Shown piece after piece: positions 43,047-53,189 of a stretch of DNA of 64,000 nucleotides. This DNA comes from Deltaproteobacteria bacterium (lineage in GTDB: Bacteria; Lernaellota; Lernaellaia; JACKCT01). Positions within the stretch are counted from its first letter, which is position 1. Every line of letters starts with the position of its first letter. The stretch lies in the NCBI GenBank assembly GCA_020845895.1, contig JADLEX010000007.1, forward strand, positions 1-64,000, given 5' to 3'. The notes beneath the pieces are model-generated. The model searched no databases, was not told the origin of the DNA, and saw nothing but the letters and a program-made list of their open reading frames with translations. The position numbers and the translations under genes are program-made.

Positions 43047-45347
43047 TTAGACCTCCGGCTCGCGGTCGCGATGACGAATCTTCGGTTTCGCGAGCAGGAT
43101 GAGCGCGGGCGTGACGAACAGGTCGGCGAGCAGGGCGATGGCGATCATGAGTGCCGAGAGCCAGCCGAAATCGCGGTTCGCCTTGAAGTTCGACGTGACC
43201 AGCACCAGGTAGCCCATCACGAGCACAACCGACGTGAACACCATCGCGCGCCCGGTGCCGCGCATTGAGCGACGCACGGCATTCGCGTGATGCTCATCCT
43301 GCGCGTATTCGTACCGAAAACGCACGAGGAAGTGGATCGTGTCGTCGACGGCAATACCGAGAGCGATGCAGAACGTCACGGCGGTCGTGGGGTTTAGCGT
43401 GACCCCCGCGAAACCCATGAGTCCGGCGACATAGACCAGCGGGATCAGGTTGGGAATCATCGACAGGCCCGACAGGCCGAGCGAGCGGAACTCGAACCAC
43501 ATCATGAAAAAGATGATGCCGAAGGCCGACAGCAGGCTCGTCACCATGTCGATGACGAGGCGATCGACGAGCACCACGATCATCGGACCCGCGCCGGTGA
43601 TGTGAACGTCGAGATCGGGATCGATGTCGCTCGCGACAAACCGGCGCAGTTCCTTCGAGACGGCGTCGAAGCGCCGCTGGCCCATGTCAGGCGTACGCGC
43701 CGAAATCCGCGCCGTGGTCTCGTCGAACGTCATGTAGGGCGCGGTCGGATCGGGACTCGACATCGAGTAGAGCAGGAGCGACTGCGAGACGGCCTCGCGC
43801 GTTTCCGGGATGCGATACACGTCCGCGCCGCCGCCGCCCAACAGGCGCTGCATCTCTTTCACGAACTCCGCGAGCGACAGCACCTTTCCCATCTCCGGGA
43901 TCTCGCGCATGCGCGTCGCGATGCGGTCGATCTCGCGCAGGACGGCGGGATCGGTGACCGGCCGGCCGCTTCGGCTTTTCACGGAAATCTCGAATGGAAC
44001 CGCCGAACCCAGATGCCGGTCGAGGTATTCGTAGGATTGCCGGATTTCGGTTTCGGGACGCAGGTCCTGCATGAAATAATATTCGCGCTCGATCATCGCC
44101 GCGCCGAGCGCAGCGACGAGCATGAGCCCGACGCCGATGCCGACGATCGGTTTCGGTCGGCGGATCACGAGGTCGGTGATCCGGCGCAACATTTCGGCGA
44201 CCGTTCCGTGGTCGAAAGCGCGCGTGCGTTCCGGTGTGGGCGGCGCGATGCGCGAGAGCACCGCGGGTACGAAGACGACGTTGATGATATAGGCGATCAT
44301 CACACCGGCGGCGGTGATGAATCCGAACTCGCGCACGACCTTGTTGCTCGACGTGAAGAGCGAACCGAAGCCGACGGCCGTCGTCGCGCTGGTCCAGAAA
44401 CATGCGATCACGATTTTTCGCGTCGTGGAGATGAGCGCGCGCCTGCGGTCAGGGACCTGGGCGTACTCCTCCTTGTATTTGACCATCAGGTGGATCGCGT
44501 CGGAGATGCCGTACACGAGGATGATCGACGGAACGACGTTGGTGAGCAGATTGATCGTGACACCCGTCAGACGCATCAGCGCCACGGTCATCAGCGTCGC
44601 GGCCGCGACCGTGGCAAGCGGCAACAGGACGCCCGCCGCGCTGCGCTGCGTGAACCACAGAACGACGATCAACATCAGAATGACGAGCGGTGTGAAGATC
44701 AGGATATTGAGCTGCGCGTAGTGAATGTACGCGGTGCGCAGCACCGGCGTGCCGCCGAGGTGAAACGCTCGATCCGGTTTCGCGTACGCCGCCATGCGTT
44801 CGCGAAACCATGTCTCGAACTCGGCGCGGGCTTCGTGATTGTTGGATGTAGACCGAAGCCGCACGGCGATCGCGGTGGTTTTCGTGTCCTTCGAGACAAG
44901 GTTTTCGGGCAGAAACGGATTGGCGAGCGCCTCCGCCCGCAGCGTTTCCAGCGTCGCGGGGTCGTCGGGCACCACCTCGACGAACGGGCGGATGTCGATC
45001 TGGTCGCCCGCGACGCGGGGGAACATGAAGGTCGTGAGAGAGAGAACCTCCTCGACCGCCGGATGATTCCGGAATTCGAGGCTCAGATCGCGCACGTCGC
45101 GCAGCACGTCCGCGGCGAAGACGTCGGTCGCTTCGACGGCAAGCAGGTAGGTCGCGTCGTCCTCGCCGAACTGCTTCTGGAATTCCTCGTAGACCACTCG
45201 CTCGGGGTGCCGGTCGGGAAGCAGGTTCTCCATGTTGAAATCGAAGACGACGCCGGTCGCGGCGACGCACGACGCGATAGTGAGCGCGACCGTCGCCGCG
45301 ATCACCACCGGGGCGTTTCGCAGGATCCACTCGACCGGAAAACGCAT
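43047..45347 (-). CDS. MMPL/RND-superfamily exporter
   Basis: This 766-residue protein has the MMPL/HAE3-like layout of two 6-helix blocks with a large periplasmic loop each. Helix-region motifs include NVVPSIILVYGISDAIHLMVKYKEE and GVTLNPTTAVTFCIALGIAVDDTIHFLVRFRYEYAQ, with the paired GISD and VDDT acidic sites used for proton coupling. Substrates of the family are lipids or hopanoid-like compounds; this one is unknown. I chose the ATG at 45347, with GGTGAGG upstream. Confidence 0.85.
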   Translation of the reverse strand: MRFPVEWILRNAPVVIAATVALTIASCVAATGVVFDFNMENLLPDRHPERVVYEEFQKQFGEDDATYLLAVEATDVFAADVLRDVRDLSLEFRNHPAVEEVLSLTTFMFPRVAGDQIDIRPFVEVVPDDPATLETLRAEALANPFLPENLVSKDTKTTAIAVRLRSTSNNHEARAEFETWFRERMAAYAKPDRAFHLGGTPVLRTAYIHYAQLNILIFTPLVILMLIVVLWFTQRSAAGVLLPLATVAAATLMTVALMRLTGVTINLLTNVVPSIILVYGISDAIHLMVKYKEEYAQVPDRRRALISTTRKIVIACFWTSATTAVGFGSLFTSSNKVVREFGFITAAGVMIAYIINVVFVPAVLSRIAPPTPERTRAFDHGTVAEMLRRITDLVIRRPKPIVGIGVGLMLVAALGAAMIEREYYFMQDLRPETEIRQSYEYLDRHLGSAVPFEISVKSRSGRPVTDPAVLREIDRIATRMREIPEMGKVLSLAEFVKEMQRLLGGGGADVYRIPETREAVSQSLLLYSMSSPDPTAPYMTFDETTARISARTPDMGQRRFDAVSKELRRFVASDIDPDLDVHITGAGPMIVVLVDRLVIDMVTSLLSAFGIIFFMMWFEFRSLGLSGLSMIPNLIPLVYVAGLMGFAGVTLNPTTAVTFCIALGIAVDDTIHFLVRFRYEYAQDEHHANAVRRSMRGTGRAMVFTSVVLVMGYLVLVTSNFKANRDFGWLSALMIAIALLADLFVTPALILLAKPKIRHRDREPEV

Positions 45348-45541
45348 GCGCCTCACCGAAAGGAAGCGCGCAGAATGGGAACGGCGGCCGATCGTGTCAA
45401 TCGGCCGCCGTGCGGGCAAAGACGCCGGAATCGGCGGAGGTCGGGCCCGAGACCGATTCGTCGGACCAGGCCGGTCGTGGTCGGCCCGGTCCGGCGCGCG
45501 CGCCCGGCGGCGAACCGCCGGCAATCATCAGACGGCGGACG

Positions 45542-45625
45542 CTAGTTCCACCGCTTGCGGATGATGACGAGTGAGACCACCAGGAACGTGGCCATCGCGG
45601 CGTTCATCGCAACTTCGAGACCCAT
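45542..45625 (-). CDS. Possible 27-residue membrane microprotein
   Basis: A 28-codon frame starts with ATG after AGGGGGG about six bases upstream and encodes one hydrophobic helix followed by a positive tail (AMATFLVVSLVIIRKRWN). The strong ribosome site and the topology argue for a real product. Nothing is known of its role. Confidence 0.45.
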   Translation of the reverse strand: MGLEVAMNAAMATFLVVSLVIIRKRWN

Positions 45626-45821
45626 GTTGACCCCCCTGTTCCAACCGGCGCCATCCTTGAGCCGGTGCATCAACCGAAGGAACAGAAGAGCAAGGAGAGT
45701 GCCACACGTGCTCGTGCGCGTAACTTGTTGGAATATCTAGAAATAGTTCTATGCTGGGGGTTGCCGGAGGACTCGCTGGACCAGTCGAAGTTACTTCAAG
45801 TATTACGAAAAGTGCGGATGG

Positions 45822-47675
45822 CTATTGGATGTAGCCCAGGGAACGTAGCGCGTCCTTCGATGCGGCGTCGAGTTCCGCGGCTTCGCGGCGAACGCGGGGA
45901 TGGTCGCGGTCAAAGGCCCTCTGCAACTCGCCGAGCGACTCGCCCCAAGGTGGCCGTTGGTCCGTCAAATCGAACATCTCCCCGGGGTCGACGGCTAGAT
46001 CGTACAATTCGGTGCGTTCGCGATTTCGGTCGACCATGCGTTTTTGCATCCCTTGGCGAACGGAACTGAGCGCCACATCGATGCCGTGAAGATTCGCGTC
46101 GACGTCCGCGAATAACGCTCCCGGCGTCGCCGACTCGTCGGTTAGGCGCGCCCAATCGCGAGAGCCCTGCTTCGGGGCGACGCGGGCCAGTTCCTCAAAC
46201 ACCCCCGGCAGATCGACGAGGCTGATGGGACGATTGACGACCGCGCCCTGCGGCAGATCGGGACCCGTCACGATGAGCGGAATGCGGACCTCTTCCTGAT
46301 AGAGCGAATACCCGTGCAACAGGCCGCCGTGCTCGCGGAACTGCTCGCCGTGATCGGAGAGGAAGACGACGACCGTATTGCGGTCGAGACCGCGCCTGAT
46401 GAGCGACACGAACAGACGGCCGAGCTGGTCATCCAGATAACGCACCTCGGCGTCGTAGAGCGCTCGGTACGTGGCGAACGCCGCACGGTCCTCGGTGAGC
46501 TCGAGGTCGGTGCCGTCATATCCGTAGCGAAAGTGCGGAACGGGCGTGCGCACGAATTTTTTCTTGTACGCCTCGGGCGGACTATACGGTGCGTGCGGAT
46601 CGAAAAAATGTACCCAGGCGAGAAAGGGACGATCATTGGGGAGTCGCTCGAAAAAGCGATCGACGACCCGCGCGGCGCGATCGGAACGGATCATCGCGCG
46701 CTCTTGCGATACGCCGAGCGCGACCGCCGGCAGATACCCCGCCATGAAGTAGGCCGCGTCAGTGGCATGAGTTCGGTCGTCGAAGCTCGCGAATCCCTGT
46801 CCGAAGCCGAAGTGCTGCTTGAGAATCGGATTGGCGACCACGGCGAAAGTGTCGTAACCCATCGCGCGGAATCGTTCCGGGATGGTCTCGACGGACTCGT
46901 CGAGGTTGCCGACCAAGGCGTTGACGCCGTGTTCGCGTGGGGAGAGCCCGGTCCAGAGCGTCGCCATCGCGGGGCGCGTCCAGGAACTCGTCGAGGTCAC
47001 ATCCGCAAAACGCACCCCCCGCGACGCGAGGCGGTCGATCACCGGCGTTGGGTTGTCGGGATTTCCGTAGCAACCCAGCGCGTCGGCGCGCAGCGTGTCG
47101 GCAACGATCACGAGCAGGTTTCGCGCCCCGGGGGGCGGCGCGTTGCTCGACGGTGGGACGGCGGATTGGGGGTGATGCAGCGTGTAGTTCGCGCGGTAGT
47201 GGTGATCGCTCTCGTTATGCGTCTGCACCCAATGCGCCGTATAGACCGCGAACGGGATTAGCAGGAGTCCGGCCAAGCCCGAGCGCCGGCCCGACTTCGC
47301 GCGCATCGTGAAGGCAGTGAGCGCCGCGCAGGCGACGATCGACGCAACCACGACCGCGATCGACCGCACGTTCAGGTGCGTTCCGAGTCCGTGGCGATTG
47401 AGCAGCCAGCGCGAGCCCCACAGACCCCACTGGACGAAGGTGAGAATGCCGATCGGGAACAGAAAGCGGGAGAACGGAGGTCGAGTGACCAGGGCCGCGC
47501 CGAGGCCCGCGCCGATCACCATCTCCATCGCGATGGCCGCGAACGCGTGGCGCCAGACGAGATGGAACGCACCGGGGGGCGCGCCGGCGCGCGCGACGGT
47601 CAGTTCGATCGTCGCGAGCGTCAAAGCGGCCGCGGCGCCGATGGCCGCGGACGTCATGCCCGCCGATACGCGCAT
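45822..47675 (-). CDS. Membrane-anchored sulfatase-like hydrolase
   Basis: This 617-residue protein has four predicted N-terminal membrane helices (about 1-160) followed by an alkaline-phosphatase-superfamily domain. Metal-binding motifs are VIVADTLRADALGCYG near the domain start and VVFLSDHGEQFREHG later. The nucleophile segment reads SSWTRPAMATLWTGL, where S-x-T-R stands in place of the canonical C/S-x-P-S-R, so formylglycine conversion is doubtful. It may act as a phospho- or sulfo-group transferase in the envelope. It starts directly after the RNase G stop. Confidence 0.82.
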   Translation of the reverse strand: MRVSAGMTSAAIGAAAALTLATIELTVARAGAPPGAFHLVWRHAFAAIAMEMVIGAGLGAALVTRPPFSRFLFPIGILTFVQWGLWGSRWLLNRHGLGTHLNVRSIAVVVASIVACAALTAFTMRAKSGRRSGLAGLLLIPFAVYTAHWVQTHNESDHHYRANYTLHHPQSAVPPSSNAPPPGARNLLVIVADTLRADALGCYGNPDNPTPVIDRLASRGVRFADVTSTSSWTRPAMATLWTGLSPREHGVNALVGNLDESVETIPERFRAMGYDTFAVVANPILKQHFGFGQGFASFDDRTHATDAAYFMAGYLPAVALGVSQERAMIRSDRAARVVDRFFERLPNDRPFLAWVHFFDPHAPYSPPEAYKKKFVRTPVPHFRYGYDGTDLELTEDRAAFATYRALYDAEVRYLDDQLGRLFVSLIRRGLDRNTVVVFLSDHGEQFREHGGLLHGYSLYQEEVRIPLIVTGPDLPQGAVVNRPISLVDLPGVFEELARVAPKQGSRDWARLTDESATPGALFADVDANLHGIDVALSSVRQGMQKRMVDRNRERTELYDLAVDPGEMFDLTDQRPPWGESLGELQRAFDRDHPRVRREAAELDAASKDALRSLGYIQ

Positions 47676-49217
47676 CTACTGCGAAAACACCTCAAACTGT
47701 TCGATGTGGAAACTCGGCTGATCCTTGATGATGATCATCTTGCCGAGCTTGCGTTCCAGTTCCTCGACGCCGCTGCGTTCCTCTTCGTAGAACATGTCCG
47801 CGATGTCCGGATGCACGTGCACGACGAGCGACGGTTCGCCCGTTCGGCGCGCCTCGCGGTGCATGGCCCGGAAGACCTCGGAGCACACCGTGGCGCGGCC
47901 CTTGACGAATCCGCGCCCGTCGCAATACGGGCACGGCTCGGACAGCAGCCGCAGGATGTTCTCCCGGGTGCGTTTGCGCGTCATCTGCACAAGGCCCAGT
48001 TCCGAAATCTTCAGCACGTTGGTGCGGGCCTTATCGGCCTTGAGCGACTCCGCGAGGGCGTTGTAGACCTTCTCGCGGTTCAGTTCGCGGTCCATGTCGA
48101 TGAAATCGATGATGATGATGCCGCCGATGTTGCGCAAGCGGAGCTGATAGCAGATCTCCTTCACCGCTTCGAGGTTCGTCTTGAGAATCGTCTCCTCGAA
48201 GTTGTGCTTGCCCACGTAACGGCCCGTGTTCACGTCGATCGACGTGAGCGCCTCGGTGTGCTCGATGACGATGTATCCGCCGCTCTTGAGCCAGACCTTC
48301 TTTTGCAGGGCGCGGCTGATTTCGATCTCGAGATTGTAGCGGTCGAAGATCGGCTCCTCGCCCTCGACGAGCTCGATGCGCGAGTTGAGCCACGGCATGC
48401 GATCGCCGTAGATGCGCAGGATCTTCTCGTACTCCTCGCGGCTGTCGATCAGCACGCGCTCGACGTCGGTGGTCAGCAGGTCGCGCACGGCGCGTAGCAC
48501 GATGGAAAGATCGGAATGCACGAGCGACGGCGCTTTGTCGCGGTCTTTCTTGCCGCCGATTCGCTCCCACACGCCGACGAGAAACTCCAGATCGACGCGC
48601 AGCGTCTCTTCGTCCACGCCCTCGGCGGCCGTGCGGACGATGAACCCCATGTCGGATTGCGGACGCAGGCCCTCGATGATCGTCTTCAGCCGCGTGCGCT
48701 CCTCCTCGTCCTCGATGCGCCGCGAAACGCCGACGTGCGTCATCGTCGGCATGAGCACGAGGTAGCGACCGGGCAGGCTGATGTGGCTGGTCACGCGCGC
48801 GCCCTTGGTGCCGAGCGGCTCCTTCGCGACCTGCACGAGGATGTCCTGACCTTCGCGGATCAGTTGCTCGATCGGGACGGTTTCGGGCTCTGCGCCCGCC
48901 GCCTCGGGATCGTCGGAGTATCCCTCGCCCGCGCCGTTCTCGTACGAATCGCCGTCGCCGCCGGGCATGCGCATCCCGGCGTTCTTGTAGTGCCCGACGA
49001 TGTCGGCGACGTACAGAAACGCGGCGCGTTCGAGTCCCACGTCGACGAATGCCGCCTGCATGCCCGGCAGGACGCGCAATAACCGCCCCTTATAAATGTT
49101 GCCGACCACGCCGGCCTTGCGCCCCGGCTCGACGTGGAACTCCACGACCACGCCGTGCTCCAGCAGCGCGACGCGGGTTTCATGCTCGGTCACGTTGATG
49201 ATCAGTTCGCTCGCCAT
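47676..49217 (-). CDS. rng: Ribonuclease E/G family protein (RNase G)
   Basis: This 513-residue endoribonuclease has an S1 domain (GNIYKGRLLRVLPGMQAAFVDVGLERAAFLYVADI), a 5'-sensor region, the catalytic IIIIDFIDMDRELNREKVYNAL and the zinc-link motif CPYCDGRG. It lacks the long C-terminal scaffold of RNase E. It would mature 16S rRNA and turn over mRNA. The S1 domain carries an acidic insertion (about 80-110: GGDGDSYENGAGEGYSDD). The start at 49217 overlaps the upstream radical SAM gene. Confidence 0.92.
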   Translation of the reverse strand: MASELIINVTEHETRVALLEHGVVVEFHVEPGRKAGVVGNIYKGRLLRVLPGMQAAFVDVGLERAAFLYVADIVGHYKNAGMRMPGGDGDSYENGAGEGYSDDPEAAGAEPETVPIEQLIREGQDILVQVAKEPLGTKGARVTSHISLPGRYLVLMPTMTHVGVSRRIEDEEERTRLKTIIEGLRPQSDMGFIVRTAAEGVDEETLRVDLEFLVGVWERIGGKKDRDKAPSLVHSDLSIVLRAVRDLLTTDVERVLIDSREEYEKILRIYGDRMPWLNSRIELVEGEEPIFDRYNLEIEISRALQKKVWLKSGGYIVIEHTEALTSIDVNTGRYVGKHNFEETILKTNLEAVKEICYQLRLRNIGGIIIIDFIDMDRELNREKVYNALAESLKADKARTNVLKISELGLVQMTRKRTRENILRLLSEPCPYCDGRGFVKGRATVCSEVFRAMHREARRTGEPSLVVHVHPDIADMFYEEERSGVEELERKLGKMIIIKDQPSFHIEQFEVFSQ

Positions 49218-51822
49218 GCAGGCGCTCTCCCGATTTGGGCGGGGAACAGATTGGATTCGTTTCCAAGGGATTAAAGTAGGTCTTGGTCTTTGTCCACCGG
49301 GCCCGACGAACGGCCGTCTCATCGATCGCCAGGATCAGGGCCACTGCGCCCGCGGGACGGATGCCGCCCTCGTCGGGCCGGTGCCGGATGCGCAGCGCCA
49401 GATGGCGTTCGCCGACGAGTGACACGCGGTCGATCGCCTGCTTGGCGTCGAGTCGCCGGACGCCCTTCTTGCGGGGGATTTCGACCGGCCACGTCTCGGC
49501 GTTCGTGAAACGGTCCACCGCGCTCGTGAGCGTATCCGGGTCGAGCGCGCCGTCGTCGATGAGCCCGCGCAGATCGACGCGATACTCCGACGCGGCGATT
49601 TGCTGAAAAAGCGCTGCCTCGCGCAGAGCGAGTTGCCGGACGTCGAGAATCGGCATGCCCCCCGGCGCGTTCTCGCGAAGCCGCCGGAAAATCTCTTCGG
49701 ACCCGGTCGCGCCGAGCACAAACAGGTCGAGATACTCGTCCTCGCTCTCGATGCCCGCCGAGATCGGCGGCCCGAACGCGACACGGGGCTGCGGACTGAA
49801 GCCCTGCGTATAGGCCACGTCGATACCCGCGCGGCGCAGCACGCGATGGATGATCGGCATGAGTTCGAGGTGCCCCAGATGCCGCGTCTCGCCGCGAATC
49901 CCATAACGCACGCGGTAGCGCGAAACAACGGACTCGGCCGGCGGACGGGCGATCGGCGCATTCGGCGTCGTTTCGCCATCGCGTGGCGTGAAGACCACGG
50001 GGACGTGATCCTCGGCGAGCTGGTTTTTCACGTCGTCGAAATCGCACGACCCACACGCGGTACATTTGGCCCAGCGGCAGTCGTCGGTCGTCGCCGCCTC
50101 GAAGGCGAGCCGCCGCTCCTTGAGCAGAAACTTCTTTTCGAGCTGCGCGTCCACGCCGTCCCAGGGGAGCGGATCGTCCTCGGCGTACCCGGCCAGCAGC
50201 GCGTCGACATCGACACCCGCGAAGGCAAACGCCGCTTCCCAACGCTCGACCGAAAAATGCTCGGTCCAGCCGTCGAAGCCGCCACCGGTATCGACGACGC
50301 GCTCGATGGCGTCGGCCACGCGCCGATCGCCGCGCCCGATGATGCCCTCGATGAACGACATGCGCGCGTCGTGGCCCTTGAGCTCGACGCGCGTGCGCCG
50401 GGTCCGTGCCTTCAGATAATCCAGCCGCTCCCACGCCTCGCGGTAGTGCAGTTGCCGTTCCCAGGCGAAGGGCGTGAACGGCTTGGGCACGAAGGTGCCG
50501 ACGTTGACGTTCACCTGCGCGCGGTGCGCGTGACCGTGGCCGCGCATGACGGCCAGCACGCGGAAGCACAGATCGAGGATGGCGTCGAGGTCATCCTGAG
50601 TCTCTGTCGGCAAACCGACCATGAAATACAGCTTCGCGAGATACCAACCTTGAGAGTTCACGGCTCGGCACGCGTCGAGGATCTGCTCGTCGCTGATGGG
50701 CTTGTTGATCACCGCGCGCAGCCGTTCGGTACCGGCTTCGGGCGCGATGGTGAAGCCGCTCTTGCGCACGCGGCCGATCTTTTCGAAGACCTCGGCATTC
50801 ACCGCCTCGGCGCGCAGCGACGGAAGCGAAATCGAAATGTGCCGGTCGGCGTGGCGGTCCGTCAGTTCGGTGAGCAACGGCAGAATCTGCGTGTAGTCGC
50901 CTGACGAGAGCGACAGCAGCGTCACCTCGTCGTGCCCGGTCTTCGCCAGACCCTCCTCGATGATCTCAGTCAGGGCTTTGACCGAACGCTCGCGCATCGG
51001 TCGCGTCAGCATGCCCGGCTGGCAGAAGCGGCAGCCGCGCGTGCAGCCGCGCATGATCTCCACCGCGAGCCGGTCGTGCACGAGCGGCGTGTTGGGCAGC
51101 GTGGGGCAGGTGGTGTGCGGCACGTCGTCGAGGTTCATCACGATGCGCCGCTTCGCGGGCACGGCGCGCTCGTCACGGTCGAATCCGGCGAATTTCCCCT
51201 GGGCGTAACGCGGCCGCCAGTGGTGCGGCAGATAGATGCCCTCGATGCGCCCGATCGCTTCGAGGCGTTCGGCACGATCCGCGCCGCGCGTGCGGTCGAG
51301 GGCTTCGAGAATCTCGACGACGACCTCCTCGCCGTCGCCGATGACCAGCGCGTCGAAAAACGGCGCCCAGGGTTCGGGATTCGACGCGCAGTGGCCGCCC
51401 GCGATGACGAGCGGATCGCCGTTTTTACGCGCCTCGGCGCGGCGCGGAATTCCGGCGGCGTCGAGCATGAGCACGACGTTCGTGCACGCGAGTTCGTATT
51501 GAATCGACACGAGCATCACGTCCATGTGGCGCACGGGGGTCTTGGTCTCCAGACCATAAAGATCCACACCCGCGCGACGCATTTCGGCCAGCATGTCCTT
51601 GGCGGGCGCGAAGACGCGCTCGCAAAGCGCCCACGCATTCTTGTTCGCGATTTCCTGCAGGATGTGAAAACCCGTGCTGCTCATCCCGATCTCGTACAGA
51701 TCGGGGAACGCGAGCGCCATGTGAACGCGCACGTCGGCGGGATTCTTGCGCACCATGCCGACCTCGCCGCCCACGTAGCGGGACGGGCGTTCAACGCGGT
51801 CGAGGCGCAGCTCGTCGAACAT
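49180..51822 (-). CDS. TIGR03960-type radical SAM protein with C-terminal DUF2344 domain
   Basis: This 880-residue protein has an N-terminal B12-binding-like region (VHMALAFPDLYEIGMSSTGFHILQ...). A radical SAM core follows with the cluster motif CTRGCRFCQPG near residue 270. A Cys cluster (CTACGSCDF) precedes the C-terminal DUF2344 (TIGR03936) domain, which starts near YRVRYGIRGETRHLGHLELM. The pair with RNase G is a known conserved arrangement and the genes overlap by 38 bases. The reaction is not established. Confidence 0.9.
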   Translation of the reverse strand: MFDELRLDRVERPSRYVGGEVGMVRKNPADVRVHMALAFPDLYEIGMSSTGFHILQEIANKNAWALCERVFAPAKDMLAEMRRAGVDLYGLETKTPVRHMDVMLVSIQYELACTNVVLMLDAAGIPRRAEARKNGDPLVIAGGHCASNPEPWAPFFDALVIGDGEEVVVEILEALDRTRGADRAERLEAIGRIEGIYLPHHWRPRYAQGKFAGFDRDERAVPAKRRIVMNLDDVPHTTCPTLPNTPLVHDRLAVEIMRGCTRGCRFCQPGMLTRPMRERSVKALTEIIEEGLAKTGHDEVTLLSLSSGDYTQILPLLTELTDRHADRHISISLPSLRAEAVNAEVFEKIGRVRKSGFTIAPEAGTERLRAVINKPISDEQILDACRAVNSQGWYLAKLYFMVGLPTETQDDLDAILDLCFRVLAVMRGHGHAHRAQVNVNVGTFVPKPFTPFAWERQLHYREAWERLDYLKARTRRTRVELKGHDARMSFIEGIIGRGDRRVADAIERVVDTGGGFDGWTEHFSVERWEAAFAFAGVDVDALLAGYAEDDPLPWDGVDAQLEKKFLLKERRLAFEAATTDDCRWAKCTACGSCDFDDVKNQLAEDHVPVVFTPRDGETTPNAPIARPPAESVVSRYRVRYGIRGETRHLGHLELMPIIHRVLRRAGIDVAYTQGFSPQPRVAFGPPISAGIESEDEYLDLFVLGATGSEEIFRRLRENAPGGMPILDVRQLALREAALFQQIAASEYRVDLRGLIDDGALDPDTLTSAVDRFTNAETWPVEIPRKKGVRRLDAKQAIDRVSLVGERHLALRIRHRPDEGGIRPAGAVALILAIDETAVRRARWTKTKTYFNPLETNPICSPPKSGERLHGERTDHQRDRA

Positions 51823-51861
51823 GAAATCTCCAGCGAGGGAACAAAGGCGGGCCCGGCGGCG

Positions 51862-52281
51862 TCAGAACCGCGCGCCCAGCAACTCGACGTGGCCGCCGAT
51901 GCGGTCGGCGCGGTGCTCCGCGATCGTCGCGAGGCCGATCGTCGGGAACGATAGGGACCAACGGACCTGTCCGTCCGTGGTCACCGATACGACCGGGTCC
52001 TTTTCGAACGCGTCATCGGGCAGGCTGAGACCCCACAGGGTGCCGGCGGTCGCGCCGATGAGCGAACTGGAGACGAGGATCGTCGTGATGTTGCGGTCGG
52101 CATCGGGGTTGCGCCACAGGATCGTAATCGCGCCGCCCGCCACCAGCCCCGCGCTGGTGCCGATTAGAAATCCCACCAGCACCTCGTCGCCTTCGCCCGC
52201 GTTCGCCGGGCGCGAGCCCGCCGGGACCAGCAGAATGGACGCGGTCAGAACGGCGATGACGACGGGCGCGAAAGGGCGCAT
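51862..52281 (-). CDS. Small exported hypothetical protein
   Basis: This 139-residue protein has a signal peptide (VVIAVLTASILLVPAGSRPANA) and a glycine-rich hydrophobic stretch (VGFLIGTSAGLVAGGAITIL) that may be a membrane segment, with alternating strands toward the C-terminus ending in Phe. It might be a small outer-membrane or periplasmic protein. I recognise no family. Confidence 0.6.
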   Translation of the reverse strand: MRPFAPVVIAVLTASILLVPAGSRPANAGEGDEVLVGFLIGTSAGLVAGGAITILWRNPDADRNITTILVSSSLIGATAGTLWGLSLPDDAFEKDPVVSVTTDGQVRWSLSFPTIGLATIAEHRADRIGGHVELLGARF

Positions 52282-52475
52282 GAGACTCCCGAAAACGGCT
52301 CCCCCGAAACGGCGCGGAGCGTAACAATTCGCCCCCCGGGTGTCAAACCGGATGTACGATTATTTCGAGAATGAACCGCGCTGACGCATCTCATGGCCCG
52401 TTCGGAGGGCTTTATCGATAATCCGGCTTCACCCGTTTTTTTCAACCTCAACCGATCGCTTCGCGCGGAGGTCAC

Positions 52476-53183
52476 GTGTCGGGCATGAAAAATGTTGTTG
52501 TCACCGGGGCGAATCGCGGTATCGGTCTCGAATTCGTCCGGCAATGGCTGGCGGGCGGGCACCGGGTGATCGGCACGGCGCGCCGGCCACCCGAGGCGGC
52601 GGAGCTGGCGGCGCTGAAAAAGGCGACGGGGGACCGGCTCGAGGTGCTGGAACTCGACGCGGCCGACGACCGGTCCGTCGCGAAGTTCGCACGGGCGCTG
52701 CATTTCGAAGCCATCGACGTGCTCGTGAACAACGCCGGCGTGTTGCTCGACGAGGGGCGGTCCTGGACGCGACTCGATACCGGTCGGATGCTCGAAACCT
52801 TCAACGTCAATTCAATCGGGCCGCTGCGCGTGACGAGCGCGGTACGCCCGATGCTGACGGCTTCGGGCCGGGCACTCGTCGTCAACATCTCCAGCGGCGC
52901 GGGATCGATCGCCGGGGCCGAACCATCGGACACGATGGTCGCCTACCGCATGTCGAAGGCGGCGCTGAACATGGCGAACCGCTCGGTGGCGGAGGGGCTT
53001 GTCCGCGATCACATCGTCTCGGTCGCCATGTGCCCGGGCTGGGTTCGGACGGACATGGGAGGGCCCAACGCGAGTCTCGCGGTCGAGGAGTCCGTTGCGG
53101 CGATGATGGCGACCATCGCGCGGCTGACGCTTCGCGACGCCGGGAGGTTCATCGACCGAAATGGGACCGACATCGCCTGGTGA
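52476..53183 (+). CDS. Short-chain dehydrogenase/reductase
   Basis: This 235-residue SDR has the cofactor motif TGANRGIGLEF, NNAG at about 86-89, and the catalytic Ser (NISSGAGS) and YRMSK pair. The substrate is unknown; it resembles the C-factor-like/sniffer branch. A GTG start has GGAGG four bases upstream; an ATG three codons later is possible. It stands alone and converges on the radical SAM gene. Confidence 0.88.
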   Translation: MSGMKNVVVTGANRGIGLEFVRQWLAGGHRVIGTARRPPEAAELAALKKATGDRLEVLELDAADDRSVAKFARALHFEAIDVLVNNAGVLLDEGRSWTRLDTGRMLETFNVNSIGPLRVTSAVRPMLTASGRALVVNISSGAGSIAGAEPSDTMVAYRMSKAALNMANRSVAEGLVRDHIVSVAMCPGWVRTDMGGPNASLAVEESVAAMMATIARLTLRDAGRFIDRNGTDIAW

Positions 53184-53189
53184 GGAATC

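Noticed and set aside
43602-45545. 647-codon plus-strand frame opposite the MMPL exporter
   Set aside because: Antisense shadow rich in Arg, Asp and His; the minus frame has two 6-helix blocks and paired acidic sites.
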